From positions 1 through 39,490 of the forward strand of contig JAHFPN010000008.1 in the NCBI GenBank assembly GCA_023269635.1: a stretch of DNA of 39,490 bases, read 5' to 3'. This DNA comes from Hyphomicrobiales bacterium. GTDB lineage: Bacteria > Pseudomonadota > Alphaproteobacteria > Rhizobiales > Xanthobacteraceae. A program made the position numbers and the translations under genes. The notes under the pieces were generated by a model. It saw nothing but the letters and a program-made list of their open reading frames with translations. It ran no database searches and was not told the origin of the DNA. Positions 1 through 11,181 of the stretch are shown piece by piece (position 1 is the first letter of the stretch; each line of letters opens with the position of its first letter).

Positions 1-1
1 C

Positions 2-1657
2 CAGATGCTGAAGATCACCGATGTGATCGACGCCGATACGGCGCAGCTCGTGGCCGAGGAACTCGGCCACGCGGTGAAGCGCGTCGCCGAGGCGGACGTC
101 GAGGAGGGCCTGTTCGACGTCGCCGACGACCCGGCGCATCTCGTACCGCGGCCGCCGGTGGTCACCGTCATGGGCCACGTCGACCACGGGAAGACTTCGC
201 TCTTGGACGCGATCCGCAAAACCAACGTGGTCGAGGGCGAAGCCGGCGGCATCACCCAACACATCGGCGCGTATCAAGTCGCGACCAAGACCGGCGCCAA
301 GACGACCTTCATCGACACGCCCGGCCATGAAGCGTTCACCGCCATGCGCGCGCGCGGCGCCAAGGTCACGGATATCGTGGTGCTGGTGGTCGCGGCCGAC
401 GACGGGGTGAAGCCGCAGACGGTCGAGGCGATCCATCATGCGCGCGCGGCCAAGGTGCCGATCATCGTCGCCATCAACAAGATCGACAAGGGCGATGCCC
501 GGCCCGAGCGGGTGCGCACCGAGCTCCTGCAGCACGAGATCCAGGTCGAGTCGCTCGGCGGCGACACACTCGAGATCGAGGTCTCGGCCACTAAGAAGAC
601 CAATCTCGACAAGCTCCTGGATGCGATCGCGCTGCAAACCGAAGTGCTCGACCTCAAGGCCAATCCGGACCGGCCGGCCGAAGGCACCGTGATCGAGGCC
701 AAGCTCGACCGCGGCCGCGGGCCGGTGGCGACCGTGCTCGTGCAGCGCGGCACGTTGCGTCCCGGCGACATCGTGGTGGCCGGCGCCGAATGGGGCCGCG
801 TGCGGGCCCTGATCAGCGACCAAGGCAACCAAGTCGATTCCGCCGGGCCGTCGACGCCGGTGGAGGTCTTGGGCTTCGCGGGCACGCCGGAGGCGGGCGA
901 CCGACTCGCGGTGGTGCCGAGCGAGGCGCGGGCGCGCGAGATCGCCGATTATCGCAAGCGCCAGCGGCGCGAGGCGCCGGCGCGCGGCGCCGCCATGCGC
1001 GGCTCGCTCGAGCAGATGATGAGCCAGCTGAAGAGCGCGGGCCGCAAGGAATTTCCGCTCGTCATCAAAGGTGACGTGCAGGGTTCAGTCGAGGCGATCA
1101 TCGGCGCGGTGGAGAAGCTCGGCACCGAAGAGGTCGCCGCGCGCGTCATCCATGCCGGGGTCGGCGGCATCACCGAGTCGGACGTGACGCTAGCCGAGGC
1201 TTCCCACACGCCGATCATCGGCTTCAACGTGCGAGCCCACAAGGAGGCGCGCGAAGCCGCCGAGCGCGCCGGCATCGAGATCCGCTACTACAACATCATC
1301 TACGATCTTGTGGATGACGTGAAAAAGGCGATGTCCGGCCTGCTCGCACCCACTTTACGCGAGACTACGCTCGGCAGCGCGGAAATACTGGAAATCTTCG
1401 ACGTCTCCAAAGTCGGCAAGATCGCCGGCTGCCGCGTCACCAACGGGAAGGTCGAGCGCGGCCAGCACGTGCGGCTGATCCGCGACAACGTCGTGATCCA
1501 TGAAGGCAAGCTCGCCACCTTGAAGCGCTTCAAGGACGATGCGCGCGAGGTCGTGGCGGGCCAGGAGTGCGGCATGTCGTTCGAGAGCTATCAGGACATG
1601 CGCAAGGGCGACGTGATCGAGTGCTACCGCGTCGAGAGCGTGCAACGCTCGCTCTGA
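2..1657 (+). CDS. infB: Translation initiation factor IF-2, C-terminal part (5' end outside window)
   Basis: Open to the left edge; G-domain motifs [30 protein letters not shown]-2 C-terminal domains follow. Confidence 0.97.
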   Translation, partial: QMLKITDVIDADTAQLVAEELGHAVKRVAEADVEEGLFDVADDPAHLVPRPPVVTVMGHVDHGKTSLLDAIRKTNVVEGEAGGITQHIGAYQVATKTGAKTTFIDTPGHEAFTAMRARGAKVTDIVVLVVAADDGVKPQTVEAIHHARAAKVPIIVAINKIDKGDARPERVRTELLQHEIQVESLGGDTLEIEVSATKKTNLDKLLDAIALQTEVLDLKANPDRPAEGTVIEAKLDRGRGPVATVLVQRGTLRPGDIVVAGAEWGRVRALISDQGNQVDSAGPSTPVEVLGFAGTPEAGDRLAVVPSEARAREIADYRKRQRREAPARGAAMRGSLEQMMSQLKSAGRKEFPLVIKGDVQGSVEAIIGAVEKLGTEEVAARVIHAGVGGITESDVTLAEASHTPIIGFNVRAHKEAREAAERAGIEIRYYNIIYDLVDDVKKAMSGLLAPTLRETTLGSAEILEIFDVSKVGKIAGCRVTNGKVERGQHVRLIRDNVVIHEGKLATLKRFKDDAREVVAGQECGMSFESYQDMRKGDVIECYRVESVQRSL

Positions 1658-1710
1658 TTGACTTCTAATTTCGACGTCTTGGGCTCGGTCCGATCCCGGG
1701 GAGACGTGTG

Positions 1711-2121
1711 ATGGCCAGAAGCCGCGAAACTCATCCATCCAGCACAACCCAGCGCCAGCTGCGCGTGGGCGAGCTCGTGCGACACGCACTGTCGGATCTC
1801 CTGGCGCGTGAAGCGGTACACGACCCCGTGATCGCGGCTCACACCATCACTGTGCCGGAAGTACGCATGAGCGCCGATCTCAGGCTCGCCACCATTTACG
1901 TGATGCCGCTCGGCGGCCGCGATCAGGCCGAGATCGTGGCCGCGCTCGAACGCAACAACAAGTTCCTGCGCGGGGAGATCGCGCGGCAGATCAATCTCAA
2001 GTTCGCGCCTCAGCTCCGCTTCCGCATCGACGAGCGCTTCGACGAGGCGGAGCGCATCGAGCGCTTGCTGCGCTCCCCGGAAGTCGCGCGCGATCTCGGC
2101 CCGAAGAAGGACGAAAAATGA
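1711..2121 (+). CDS. rbfA: 30S ribosome-binding factor A
   Basis: [17 protein letters not shown] and [20 protein letters not shown] motifs; infB-rbfA-truB order. A GTG at 1708 is an alternative start. Confidence 0.95.
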   Translation: MARSRETHPSSTTQRQLRVGELVRHALSDLLAREAVHDPVIAAHTITVPEVRMSADLRLATIYVMPLGGRDQAEIVAALERNNKFLRGEIARQINLKFAPQLRFRIDERFDEAERIERLLRSPEVARDLGPKKDEK

Positions 2122-3041
2122 ACACGCGGACGGAGAAGCGCGACGTGCACGGCTGGATCGCGCTCGACAAGGCGGTGGGCCAGACCTCGACCGCCGCGGT
2201 GGCGTCGGTGAAACGGCTGTTTCGCGCGACCAAGGCGGGCCACGCCGGAACGCTCGACCCGCTCGCCTCCGGCGTGCTTCCGATCGCGTTCGGAGAGGCG
2301 ACCAAGACCGTCCCGTTCGTGATGGAGGGGCGCAAGACTTATCGCTTTGCCGTGTGCTGGGGCGTCGAGACCGACACCGACGACGCCGAGGGCCGCGCGC
2401 TCGAAACCAGCGCGGCGCGGCCCGATGCCGCGGCGATCGGCGCGGCGCTTTCCCGCTTCACCGGCACGATCGCGCAGGTGCCGCCGCGCTTCTCGGCGCT
2501 CAAGATCGAAGGCGAGCGCGCCTATGATCTTGCGCGCGAGGGCGAGGCGGTCGTGCTCGAAGCCCGGCCGGTGGAAGTGTACCGGCTGGCGTTGAGCGAG
2601 ACGCCGGACATTGACCATGCGGTGCTCGAAGCCGAGTGCGGCAAGGGTACCTATGTTCGGGCGCTCGCGCGCGATCTCGGCCGCGCGCTCGGCACCTTCG
2701 CGCACGTGGAGAGCTTGCGCCGCACCCGGGTCGGCCCGTTCAGCGAGGCCGATTCGGTGACGCTCGCCGATTTCGCCCGACTGCAGGAGGCTGGAGGCGA
2801 CGCGGCACTTGCGACCGCACTCAAGCCCACCGAAACCGGGCTCGGCGCGCTGCCCGCGCTCAGCGTCAGCCGGGCGGACGCGCAGCGGCTCGCGCTCGGA
2901 CAATCGGTGCTGTTGCGCGGCCGCGATGCCCCCATTGGGCAGGGGCTCGTTTCGGTCTCGACCGCCGGCGCGCTCGTGGCAGTCGCCGAGCTCGAGCAGG
3001 GCGCGCTCAAGCCGAAGCGAATCTTTAACCTTCCGCGCTGA
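2118..3041 (+). CDS. truB: tRNA pseudouridine(55) synthase TruB
   Basis: [36 protein letters not shown] and [13 protein letters not shown] motifs; start overlaps the rbfA stop (ATGA). Confidence 0.96.
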   Translation: MNTRTEKRDVHGWIALDKAVGQTSTAAVASVKRLFRATKAGHAGTLDPLASGVLPIAFGEATKTVPFVMEGRKTYRFAVCWGVETDTDDAEGRALETSAARPDAAAIGAALSRFTGTIAQVPPRFSALKIEGERAYDLAREGEAVVLEARPVEVYRLALSETPDIDHAVLEAECGKGTYVRALARDLGRALGTFAHVESLRRTRVGPFSEADSVTLADFARLQEAGGDAALATALKPTETGLGALPALSVSRADAQRLALGQSVLLRGRDAPIGQGLVSVSTAGALVAVAELEQGALKPKRIFNLPR

Positions 3042-3124
3042 GACGAAAGGCGGGAGGGAAAGCCCGCCGGGCGGCCCGATATTCCGCTGGTGTCGCATGC
3101 GAAACTCTGTATATTGCGCCGCGT

Positions 3125-3147
3125 CGCGCGGGCCATTCGCCCGCGCG
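3125..3147 (+). promoter_or_regulatory. Perfect 9-bp stem-loop in the truB-rpsO gap (terminator/attenuator or S15 leader element)
   Basis: cgcgcgggc-cattc-gcccgcgcg; only a weak T-run follows (gcgtttg), about 75 nt upstream of the rpsO ATG. Confidence 0.5.
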
Positions 3148-3221
3148 GCGTTTGAATGGCGACCCGGCTGGACGACATCCCGGCCGTGCCGCATCTGAAA
3201 CCCGAACAGAAGGAATGTCCG

Positions 3222-3491
3222 ATGTCGATTACGGCCGAGCGCAAGCTGGCGCTCGTGAAAGAGTACGCCACCAAGTCGGGCGACACCGGCTCGCCCGAGG
3301 TGCAGGTCGCGATCCTGTCGGAACGGATCGCCGGTTTAACCGATCACTTCAAGACCCACGTGAACGATAACCACTCCCGGCGCGGACTGCTGAAGCTCGT
3401 CTCGCAGCGGCGCAGCCTCCTTGATTTCCTCAAGTCGAAGGACGAGGCGCGCTACCAGAAGCTGATCGACAAGCTTGGCATTCGTCGCTGA
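3222..3491 (+). CDS. rpsO: 30S ribosomal protein S15
   Basis: 89-aa product [36 protein letters not shown]...; ORF track start at 3156 is upstream of the true ATG. Confidence 0.97.
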   Translation: MSITAERKLALVKEYATKSGDTGSPEVQVAILSERIAGLTDHFKTHVNDNHSRRGLLKLVSQRRSLLDFLKSKDEARYQKLIDKLGIRR

Positions 3492-3533
3492 ACCATTCCG
3501 CGCGGACTGTTTGAAGTTCCGCGCGGCCCAACC

Positions 3534-3552
3534 GCGGCGGCATAGCCGCCGC
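3534..3552 (+). promoter_or_regulatory. 8-bp GC hairpin between rpsO and pnp
   Basis: gcggcggc-ata-gccgccgc; not followed by a U-tract. Confidence 0.5.
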
Positions 3553-3560
3553 TCAACCCG

Positions 3561-3661
3561 GAAGAGAAAAGCCATGGCAGGATCGCCGGAGGCTCCCCAA
3601 ATCGCGCGGACGAGCCGCGCGCGGTCGAGCCTCTCGCCGTCTTGCCCTTGGCTTTTCTTCT
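3561..3661 (+). promoter_or_regulatory. Long imperfect stem-loop in the pnp 5' leader
   Basis: Outer stem agaaaagcca (3565-3574) / tggcttttct (3649-3658); inner stem gaggct (3589-3594) / agcctc (3628-3633); apical hairpin cgcgcgg-acgag-ccgcgcg (3603-3621). Confidence 0.6.
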
Positions 3662-3683
3662 CCGCCAGCCATGGAAAGAAGAG

Positions 3684-5846
3684 ATGTTCGACATTCATCG
3701 CGAGGAAATCGACTGGGGCGGACGCCGCCTAGTCCTGGAAACCGGAAGGCTCGCGCGCCAAGCCGACGGCGCGGTATTCGCAAGCTACGGCGAAACCACG
3801 GTGCTCGCGGCCGTGGTCGCCGCCAAGGAACCGAAAGAGGGGATCGACTTCCTTCCCCTCACCGTCCACTACCAGGAGAAGTTCTACGCCGCGGGGCGCA
3901 TCCCCGGCGGCTATTTCAAGCGCGAAGGCCGCCCGACCGAGCGCGAGACGCTCACTTCGCGGCTCATCGACCGGCCGGTCCGGCCGCTGTTCGCCGACGG
4001 CTGGCGCAACGACACCCAGGTCATCGTGACCGTGCTGTCGCATGATCTCGAGAACGATCCCGATATCCTGGGCTTGGTCGCGGCCTCGGCCGCGCTCACG
4101 CTCTCGGGCGCCCCGTTCATGGGCCCGATCGGCGCCGCGCGCGTCGGCTTCATCAACAACGAGTACGTGCTGAATCCGCAGGTCGACGAGATGAGGGAAT
4201 CGCAGCTCGACCTCGTGGTCGCCGGCACCGGCGACGCGGTGCTGATGGTGGAATCGGAGGCCAAGGAGCTGTCCGAGGAAGTGATGCTCGGCGCCGTCAT
4301 GTTCGGCCACCGCCACTTCCAGCCGGTGGTTGAAATGATCATCCGGCTCGCGGAGAAGGCGGCGAAGGAGCCGCGCGCGCTCCCCGAATCCGGAGCCAAA
4401 GCACTGCACGGCAAGGTGAGCCCGCTGGTCGAGAAGGACCTGCGCGCGGCCTATGCGATACGCGGCAAGCAGGAACGCCACGCCGCGGTCGACGCGGCCA
4501 AAGAGAAGCTCTTCGCGGCGTTCGCCAAGGAATTCGAAGGCCGCACGGACTCGCCCTCCGAGCACCTGCTCGGCGAGGTGTTCAAGGAGCTGGAAGCGAA
4601 GATCGTGCGCACCATGATCCTCGACACCGGCAAACGCATCGACGGCCGCGACGCGAAGACGATCCGGCCGATCGAAGTGCAGGTGGGCGCGCTGCCGCGC
4701 ACCCATGGGAGCGCGGTGTTCACCCGCGGCGAGACCCAGGCGCTCGTGGTGGCCACGCTGGGCACCGGCGAGGACGAGCAATATGTCGACTCGCTCGAGG
4801 GCACCTACAAGCAGACGTTCATGCTGCACTACAACTTCCCGCCCTTCTCGGTCGGCGAGACCGGCCGCATGGCCGGGCCCGGCCGGCGCGAGATCGGCCA
4901 CGGCAAGCTCGCCTGGCGCGCGCTGCACCCGATGCTGCCGCCGGCGACCGAGTTCCCCTACACGATCCGCCTGGTTTCGGAGATCCTGGAATCGAACGGC
5001 TCGTCCTCGATGGCGACCGTGTGCGGCAGCTCGCTCGCGCTCATGGACGCGGGCGTGCCGATCCGCGGTCCGGTCGCCGGCATCGCCATGGGGCTCATTC
5101 TCGAAGAGAAGAAATACGCGGTGCTCTCCGACATCCTCGGCGACGAGGACCACCTCGGCGACATGGACTTCAAGGTCGCCGGCACCGACAAGGGCATCAC
5201 CGCGCTGCAGATGGACATCAAGATCTCCGGCATCACCGAGGAGATCATGCGGGTGGCGCTGACCCAGGCCAAGGACGGCCGCATGCACATACTCGGCGAA
5301 ATGAGCCGCGGGATCACGGCGGCGCGGCCCGAGCTTGGCGAGCACGCGCCACGCATCGAGATCATGCACATCCCGACCGACAAGATCCGCGAGGTGATCG
5401 GCTCGGGCGGCAAGGTGATCCGCGAAATCGTCGAAAAGACCGGGGCCAAGATCGACATCGGCGACGACGGAACGATCAAGATCGCGTCGGCCAAGGCCGA
5501 ATCGATCAATGCCGCGATCAAGTGGATCAAGTCGATCGTGTCGGAGCCCGAGGTTGGCACGATCTATGAAGGCACGGTGGTGAAGGTGATGGACTTCGGC
5601 GCGTTCGTGAACTTCTTCGGCGCCAAGGACGGGCTCGTGCACATCAGCCAGCTGGCGCCGCGGCGCGTGAACAAGGTCACCGACGTGATCAAAGAAGGCG
5701 ACAAGGTGAAGGTGAAGCTCTTGGGCTTCGACGAGCGCGGCAAGGTGCGGCTGTCGATGAAGGTCGTGGACCAGCAGACCGGCGAGGACCTCGAAGCCAA
5801 GCAGAAAGCCGAGCAGAGCGCAGAAGCCGCGGGCGCCGCGAGCTGA
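3684..5846 (+). CDS. pnp: Polyribonucleotide nucleotidyltransferase (PNPase)
   Basis: RNase PH repeats, KH ([25 protein letters not shown]) and S1 ([21 protein letters not shown]) domains; ATG preceded by gaaagaagag. Confidence 0.97.
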   Translation: MFDIHREEIDWGGRRLVLETGRLARQADGAVFASYGETTVLAAVVAAKEPKEGIDFLPLTVHYQEKFYAAGRIPGGYFKREGRPTERETLTSRLIDRPVRPLFADGWRNDTQVIVTVLSHDLENDPDILGLVAASAALTLSGAPFMGPIGAARVGFINNEYVLNPQVDEMRESQLDLVVAGTGDAVLMVESEAKELSEEVMLGAVMFGHRHFQPVVEMIIRLAEKAAKEPRALPESGAKALHGKVSPLVEKDLRAAYAIRGKQERHAAVDAAKEKLFAAFAKEFEGRTDSPSEHLLGEVFKELEAKIVRTMILDTGKRIDGRDAKTIRPIEVQVGALPRTHGSAVFTRGETQALVVATLGTGEDEQYVDSLEGTYKQTFMLHYNFPPFSVGETGRMAGPGRREIGHGKLAWRALHPMLPPATEFPYTIRLVSEILESNGSSSMATVCGSSLALMDAGVPIRGPVAGIAMGLILEEKKYAVLSDILGDEDHLGDMDFKVAGTDKGITALQMDIKISGITEEIMRVALTQAKDGRMHILGEMSRGITAARPELGEHAPRIEIMHIPTDKIREVIGSGGKVIREIVEKTGAKIDIGDDGTIKIASAKAESINAAIKWIKSIVSEPEVGTIYEGTVVKVMDFGAFVNFFGAKDGLVHISQLAPRRVNKVTDVIKEGDKVKVKLLGFDERGKVRLSMKVVDQQTGEDLEAKQKAEQSAEAAGAAS

Positions 5847-5870
5847 CGCCGTTCAAGTGGTGCAATCGCA

Positions 5871-5900
5871 AGGGCGGCCGAAAGGCCGCCCTTATGCTTT
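5871..5900 (+). terminator. Rho-independent-like terminator between convergent pnp and fabI
   Basis: agggcggcc-gaaa-ggccgccct perfect 9-bp stem with GAAA loop, then ttatgcttt. Confidence 0.75.
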
Positions 5901-5957
5901 CAGCCCTGCCGCTTCGGGCCCGGAGCGCCCCTGCCCTCGTTCGCGATCGCGGTGGAG

Positions 5958-6818
5958 CTATTCCGCGGCTTTCGGGGCGATGCCGTGCTTGTTGTTCTCG
6001 GCATCTTCCTCGCCCGCCTTCAGATCCTCCGGATTCGGCATGGTGATCACGTTGTAGCCGGCGTCCACGTAGAGGATGTCGCCGGTCACCGCCGAGGAAA
6101 GATCGGAGAGCAGGAACAAGGCCGCGCCGCCCACGTCCTCGATCGTCACCGAGCGACGGAGCGGCGAGTGCCGCCGCTGGAAATTGAACATGAAGCGCGC
6201 ATGGCCGATCCCCGCCCCCGCGAGCGTCCGCACCGGGCCGGCCGAAATCGCGTTCACGCGGATGCCGGCGGGCCCGAAATCGGCGGCGAGATAGCGCACG
6301 CTCGCCTCGAGCGCCGCCTTGGCCACGCCCATCACATTGTAGTTGGGCATCACGCGGCTCGAACCGCTGAAGGTGAGCGTCAGCATGGAGCCGCCCGCCG
6401 GCATCAGGCCCGCCGCACGCTTGGCCACCTCGGTGAAGGAAAAGCAGGAAACGAGCATGGTGCGGGTGAAATTCGCCCGCGTGGTGTCGGCATAGCGTCC
6501 CTTGAGTTCGTTCTTGTCGGAGAACGCGATGGCATGGACCAGGAAATCGAGCCCGCCCCATTCGCGCTTGAGCGCGGCAAACAAGCGATTGACCGACTCG
6601 ATGTCCTCCACGTCGCACGGCAGTACGAGCTTCGCGCCGAGCGTCTCGGCGAGCGGCCGCACCCGCTTGCCGAGCGCCTCGCTCTGGTAGGTGTAGGCGA
6701 GCTCGGCGCCCTGGCCGTGCGCGGCCTTGGCGATGCCCCAGGCGATCGAATGGTCGTTCGCGACCCCCATGATGAGGCCGCGTCTACCCTGCAACAGGCC
6801 CTGCGCGGATGCCTTCAT
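5958..6818 (-). CDS. fabI: Enoyl-ACP reductase (NADH)
   Basis: [30 protein letters not shown]..., [35 protein letters not shown] overlap with fabB. Confidence 0.95.
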   Translation of the reverse strand: MKASAQGLLQGRRGLIMGVANDHSIAWGIAKAAHGQGAELAYTYQSEALGKRVRPLAETLGAKLVLPCDVEDIESVNRLFAALKREWGGLDFLVHAIAFSDKNELKGRYADTTRANFTRTMLVSCFSFTEVAKRAAGLMPAGGSMLTLTFSGSSRVMPNYNVMGVAKAALEASVRYLAADFGPAGIRVNAISAGPVRTLAGAGIGHARFMFNFQRRHSPLRRSVTIEDVGGAALFLLSDLSSAVTGDILYVDAGYNVITMPNPEDLKAGEEDAENNKHGIAPKAAE

Positions 6819-8038
6819 GCGTCCAGACGCTTGAACACGAGCGTCGCATTGGTGCCGCCGAAGCCGAACGAATTCGACAACACGCAGGCGAGCGCGACAT
6901 TGTCCTTGCGCTCTCGCACGATCGGCATGTCGGCGAAGGCGGGATCGAGCGTCTCGATGTTGGCGCTCTCGCAGATGAAGCCGCTGTTCAGCATCAGGAG
7001 CGAGTAGATCGCCTCGTGCACGCCGGTGGCACCTTGCGAATGGCCGGTGAGCGATTTCGTCGCCGATATGGGCGGGCACTTGTCACCGACGCCGAACACT
7101 TCGCGGAGCGCCTCGATCTCCCGCAAGTCGCCGATCGGCGTCGAGGTCGCGTGCGGGTTGATGTAGTCGATCGGGAGCTTCACGCCGGCCAGCGCCTGGC
7201 GCATGCAGCGCACCGCGCCCTCGCCGGAGGGCTGCACCATATCGAAGCCGTCGGAGTTGGCGCCGTAGCCGATCAGCTCGCCATAAATGCGGGCGCCGCG
7301 CGCCTTGGCGTGCTCGAGCTCCTCCAGCACCACCACGCCGGCGCCGCCGGCAATGACGAACCCGTCGCGATCCTTGTCGTAGGCGCGGGACGCCTTCTCC
7401 GGCCGGTCGTTGAAGCCCGAAGACAGCGCGCCCATGGCGTCGAACAGCACCGAGAGCGTCCAGTCCAGCTCCTCGCAGCCGCCGGCGAAGACGATGTCCT
7501 GCTTGCCCATCTGGATGATCTCGCTGGCGTTGCCGATGCAATGCGAGGAGGTCGAGCAGGCGGACGAGATGGAATAATTGACGCCTTTGATCTTGAACCA
7601 GGTGCCGAGCGTCGCGGAAGGGCTGGACGACATCGCCTTCGGCACGGCGAACGGTCCGACGCGCTTCGGGCCCTTGCTGCGGGCGGTGTCGGCGGCCTCG
7701 ACGATGGTGCGGGTCGAAGGCCCGCCCGAGCCCATGATGATGCCGGTGCGCTCGTGCGAAACCTCGTTGGGCTCAAGGCCGGAATCGCGGATCGCCTGTT
7801 CCATGGCGACATGGTTCCAGGCGGCCCCACCGCCGAGAAAGCGCAACGCGCGGCGGTCGACGGATTCGGCGGGATTCAAGCTCGGTGCGCCGTGCACTTG
7901 GCAGCGGAAGCCGAGCCTTCTGTAGTCCTCGGCCAGCGAGATGCCGCTCTTCGCCTCGCGCAGCGAAGCCAGCACCTCCTGGGTGTTGTTGCCGATCGAT
8001 GAGACGATGCCCATCCCGGTGACGACGACCCGTCGCAT
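6815..8038 (-). CDS. fabB: 3-oxoacyl-ACP synthase I
   Basis: [18 protein letters not shown]..., [23 protein letters not shown] and [12 protein letters not shown] active-site motifs. Confidence 0.95.
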   Translation of the reverse strand: MRRVVVTGMGIVSSIGNNTQEVLASLREAKSGISLAEDYRRLGFRCQVHGAPSLNPAESVDRRALRFLGGGAAWNHVAMEQAIRDSGLEPNEVSHERTGIIMGSGGPSTRTIVEAADTARSKGPKRVGPFAVPKAMSSSPSATLGTWFKIKGVNYSISSACSTSSHCIGNASEIIQMGKQDIVFAGGCEELDWTLSVLFDAMGALSSGFNDRPEKASRAYDKDRDGFVIAGGAGVVVLEELEHAKARGARIYGELIGYGANSDGFDMVQPSGEGAVRCMRQALAGVKLPIDYINPHATSTPIGDLREIEALREVFGVGDKCPPISATKSLTGHSQGATGVHEAIYSLLMLNSGFICESANIETLDPAFADMPIVRERKDNVALACVLSNSFGFGGTNATLVFKRLDA

Positions 8039-8087
8039 GTCTGCCTCGTCGATTGGTCCGTACGACCCGAACGGTGGCGACGCGCCT

Positions 8088-8621
8088 TCAGGCTTTCGCG
8101 GCCTCCGGCTCGGGTTCGGTGCGGAACAGCCCGACCTTGATATCGAAAGCTTGGTAGATCGTTTCCCCGTCGGCGGAAAGCCACCCGTCGGCGATGCCGA
8201 GCACGAGCTTGGAGCGCATGACGCGCTTGATGTCGATGCCGTAGACGATCTTTTTTACGGTCGGCAGCACCTGGCCGGAGAACTTGAGCTCGCCCAAGCC
8301 CAACGCCCGGCCCCGGCCCGGCGCGCCGATCCAGCCCAGGAAGAAGCCCAAGAGTTGCCACAGGGCATCGACCCCAAGGCAGCCGGGCATGACCGGATCC
8401 CCCTTGAAATGGCAGGGGAAAAACCAGAGGTCCGGCCGGACCGCGAGTTCGGCGCGCACCAGCCCTTTGCCGTGCTCCCCACCCGCCTCGGCGATCGCAG
8501 AAATGCGGTCGAACATCAACATGGGTGGGAGCGGCAACTGGGCATTGCCGGTGCCGAACAATTCGCCCCGCCCACAGGCCAGCAGATCCTCGTAATCGTA
8601 GCTTGCGCGCCGCTCGTTCAT
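8088..8621 (-). CDS. fabA: 3-hydroxydecanoyl-ACP dehydratase/isomerase
   Basis: [30 protein letters not shown]..., [19 protein letters not shown]; upstream of fabB. An adjacent ATG at 8624 is an alternative start. Confidence 0.93.
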   Translation of the reverse strand: MNERRASYDYEDLLACGRGELFGTGNAQLPLPPMLMFDRISAIAEAGGEHGKGLVRAELAVRPDLWFFPCHFKGDPVMPGCLGVDALWQLLGFFLGWIGAPGRGRALGLGELKFSGQVLPTVKKIVYGIDIKRVMRSKLVLGIADGWLSADGETIYQAFDIKVGLFRTEPEPEAAKA

Positions 8622-8846
8622 CATTGGCTCGGATGGGTGCCGCCCACGACAATTGGGAAACGGCGGGTTTCCTAACACAGCAGAAAGGCCCCCGAAAGGC
8701 GCGCCGTTGTTGGCGCCGAAAGCGGCAAGGGCGAAAAGTGCATGCGGCAACCGCTGTTGCGCCGGGGGCGGCGCCTACCTATGATGCCTTGCTGCTGCGA
8801 TGCAGTCGCAAAAACGCGATCAGTCCTCATTGGGGCAATTGCCGCC

Positions 8847-9371
8847 ATGGTCGACCCGATCACGAACGAGATGCCGCGCCGGCCGGTCTTCGAAGACGAT
8901 GAGCCGGAGCTGCCGGTGGAGCGGCTCAGGACCCAGCCGGCGGCCGGGCGCCGCACCGGCTGCCCGTTCCATGACGTGCGGCAGATGCTGCGCGAGGTGG
9001 GGCTGCGGCCGACCCGGCAACGGCTCGCGCTCGGCTGGCTCCTGTTCGCCAAGGGCAACCGCCACGTGACCGCGGAAATGCTGCACGAGGAGGCGCTGCG
9101 GGCGCGCTTCCCGGTTTCGCTCGCCACCGTCTACAACACGCTCAATCAGTTCACCGCCGTGCGGCTGCTGCGCGAGGTCGCGGTGGACGGGTCAAAGACC
9201 TATTTCGACACCAACAATTCCGACCACCACCACTTCTTCGTCGAGGGTGCCAACAGCCTGTTCGACATTCCGGGCGCCGAGCTCCTGGTCGAACGGCTGC
9301 CGACCCCGCCCGCGGGCTTCGAGATCGCGCGGGTGGACGTGGTCGTGCGCTTGCGGCGCCGCGACGAATAG
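8847..9371 (+). CDS. irr: Fur-family iron response regulator Irr
   Basis: GCPFHDVRQMLREVGLRPTRQRLALGWLLFAKGNRHVTAEMLHEEA...PVSLATVYNTLNQFT, DHHHFF; divergent from fabA as in rhizobia. Confidence 0.92.
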   Translation: MVDPITNEMPRRPVFEDDEPELPVERLRTQPAAGRRTGCPFHDVRQMLREVGLRPTRQRLALGWLLFAKGNRHVTAEMLHEEALRARFPVSLATVYNTLNQFTAVRLLREVAVDGSKTYFDTNNSDHHHFFVEGANSLFDIPGAELLVERLPTPPAGFEIARVDVVVRLRRRDE

Positions 9372-9399
9372 GCCGATCGCCGAGTTCTTGAGAATTGGC

Positions 9400-9430
9400 C
9401 GGCCGGGCGCGTCCCGGCCGTTTCGTTTTT
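9400..9430 (+). terminator. Rho-independent terminator of irr
   Basis: cggccggg-cgcgt-cccggccg followed by tttcgttttt. Confidence 0.85.
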
Positions 9431-9456
9431 CGGGCACTTGATCGAAGGCCGGGGTG

Positions 9457-9987
9457 CTACTCGATCGCCTCGCCCGGATAGACGCCCCACAGCCGATCCT
9501 GCTCGACGTAGCCGTCGAAGCCGTCGCCGAATATGCGGCACCAATGGCGGTTGCAGGCCTTGAGGGTGCCGAGCACGCCCGGCTGAAGCCGGGCCGAGAC
9601 CGTGGCATTGCTTTCCGGGCGCTCGCGCAGCGCGAAGGTCTCGTTCTTCGACCAGGGCGCGATCAGCGCGGTGCGGCGGCCCGACAGCAGCGAGTGATAG
9701 ACCCATCCTTCGGCGCCCTCCGAATCGCGGATGCGCCGCCAATTCTCGAACTCGGCGGTGATCTCCACCGGCAACCCGGCGCGGGTGAACACCCAGGTCA
9801 CGTCGTTCTCGCGCGAGGGGCCGGCGCGCACATTGACCTTGTCGGCCTTGAGGCTGACGAAGCGCGGCAACTGCAAGCCACTCGCTGGCCCCACCTCCCC
9901 GGCCGCGCCGCCGATCAGCGCCGGCTGCGCGAGCATCAGCATCGCGCCGAGAATTCGGAGCAAACCAGAACGCACGCCCTCCGTCAT
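9457..9987 (-). CDS. Secreted SH3-domain-containing protein
   Basis: Signal-peptide-like N-terminus; KVNVRAGPSRENDVTWVF...GLPVEITAEFENWRRIRDSEGAEGWVYHSLL is a bacterial SH3 pattern. Confidence 0.85.
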   Translation of the reverse strand: MTEGVRSGLLRILGAMLMLAQPALIGGAAGEVGPASGLQLPRFVSLKADKVNVRAGPSRENDVTWVFTRAGLPVEITAEFENWRRIRDSEGAEGWVYHSLLSGRRTALIAPWSKNETFALRERPESNATVSARLQPGVLGTLKACNRHWCRIFGDGFDGYVEQDRLWGVYPGEAIE

Positions 9988-10178
9988 GGACCCGCCGTCC
10001 CGCTACTTTTCCCCGAGGCGGAGAACAGGCCGCCGCCGCCGGTCCCTGTCAAGACGGCCATTTGGCCGCCGGTTTGTGCGGAGATACCCGTCTGCTAGAA
10101 AAGATGGCCCGGCCGCATGCCGCCGATTCGGAGATTGCATGCGCGCGGTTAACGGGAGGTCACCGAGGGGCCGTGACG

Positions 10179-11177
10179 ATGCCGAAGAAGAAGCCGCTCG
10201 TCGTGGTCACCCGGCGCCTGCCGGAACGCGTCGAGACGCGCATGCGGGAGCTGTTCGATACCGAGCTCAACGCGGACGATCGGCCGTTCGGGCAGGCCGA
10301 GCTCGTCGACGCCGTGAAGCGCGCGGACGTCCTGGTGCCCACGATCACGGACCGGGTGGACGCGAGCGTGCTTTCGCAGGCCGGGCCGAACTTCAAGCTG
10401 ATCGCCAATTTCGGCAACGGCGTGGACCATATCGACGTCGCCACCGCGCTCGCGCGCGGGATCACCGTGACCAACACGCCGGGCGTGCTCACCGAGGACG
10501 TCGCCGACATGACCATGGCGCTGATTCTCGCGGTGCCGCGGCGGCTCACGGAAGGCGCGACCGTGCTCACCGGAAGCAGCGAATGGAGCGGCTGGTCGCC
10601 GACCTGGATGCTCGGGCACCGCATCTGGGGCAAACGCCTCGGCATCATCGGCATGGGCCGGATCGGCACTGCGGTGGCCAAGCGCGCCAAGGCATTCGGG
10701 CTGCAGATTCATTATCACAACCGCCGCCGGGTGGCCGCGGAACTCGAGCAGGCGCTCGAGGCCACCTATTGGGAAAGCCTCGACCAGATGCTCGCGCGCA
10801 TGGACATCGTCTCGGTGAATTGCCCGCACACGCCGGCGACGTTCCACCTGCTGTCGGCGCGGCGGCTGAAGCTCCTGAAATCCGACGCCTATGTGGTGAA
10901 CACGGCGCGCGGCGAGATCATCGACGAGAACGCGCTCGTGCGCATGATCGAGGCGGGCGAGCTCGGCGGCGCCGGGCTCGACGTGTTCGAGCGCGAGCCG
11001 GCGGTCAATCCGAAGCTCGCCAAGCTCGCGCGCCAGCACAAGGTGGTGCTGCTGCCGCACATGGCATCCTCCACCATCGAGGGCCGCATCGACATGGGCG
11101 AGAAGGTGATCGTGAATATCCGCACCTTCATGGACGGCCACCGGCCGCCGGATCGGGTCCTGCCGGCGATGCTGTAA
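10179..11177 (+). CDS. D-isomer 2-hydroxyacid dehydrogenase (glycerate/glyoxylate reductase-like)
   Basis: GNGVDHIDVATALARGITVTNTPGVLTEDVADM, GIIGMGRIGTAVAKRAKAFG, NTARGEIIDENAL. Confidence 0.93.
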   Translation: MPKKKPLVVVTRRLPERVETRMRELFDTELNADDRPFGQAELVDAVKRADVLVPTITDRVDASVLSQAGPNFKLIANFGNGVDHIDVATALARGITVTNTPGVLTEDVADMTMALILAVPRRLTEGATVLTGSSEWSGWSPTWMLGHRIWGKRLGIIGMGRIGTAVAKRAKAFGLQIHYHNRRRVAAELEQALEATYWESLDQMLARMDIVSVNCPHTPATFHLLSARRLKLLKSDAYVVNTARGEIIDENALVRMIEAGELGGAGLDVFEREPAVNPKLAKLARQHKVVLLPHMASSTIEGRIDMGEKVIVNIRTFMDGHRPPDRVLPAML

Positions 11178-11181
11178 CCCT

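Noticed and set aside
3729-5642. 637-aa minus-strand ORF
   Set aside because: Antisense to pnp; composition (HDR/LRR-rich) is typical of shadow frames with no recognisable domain.
6809-8002. 397-aa plus-strand ORF
   Set aside because: Antisense to fabB, which has all active-site motifs.
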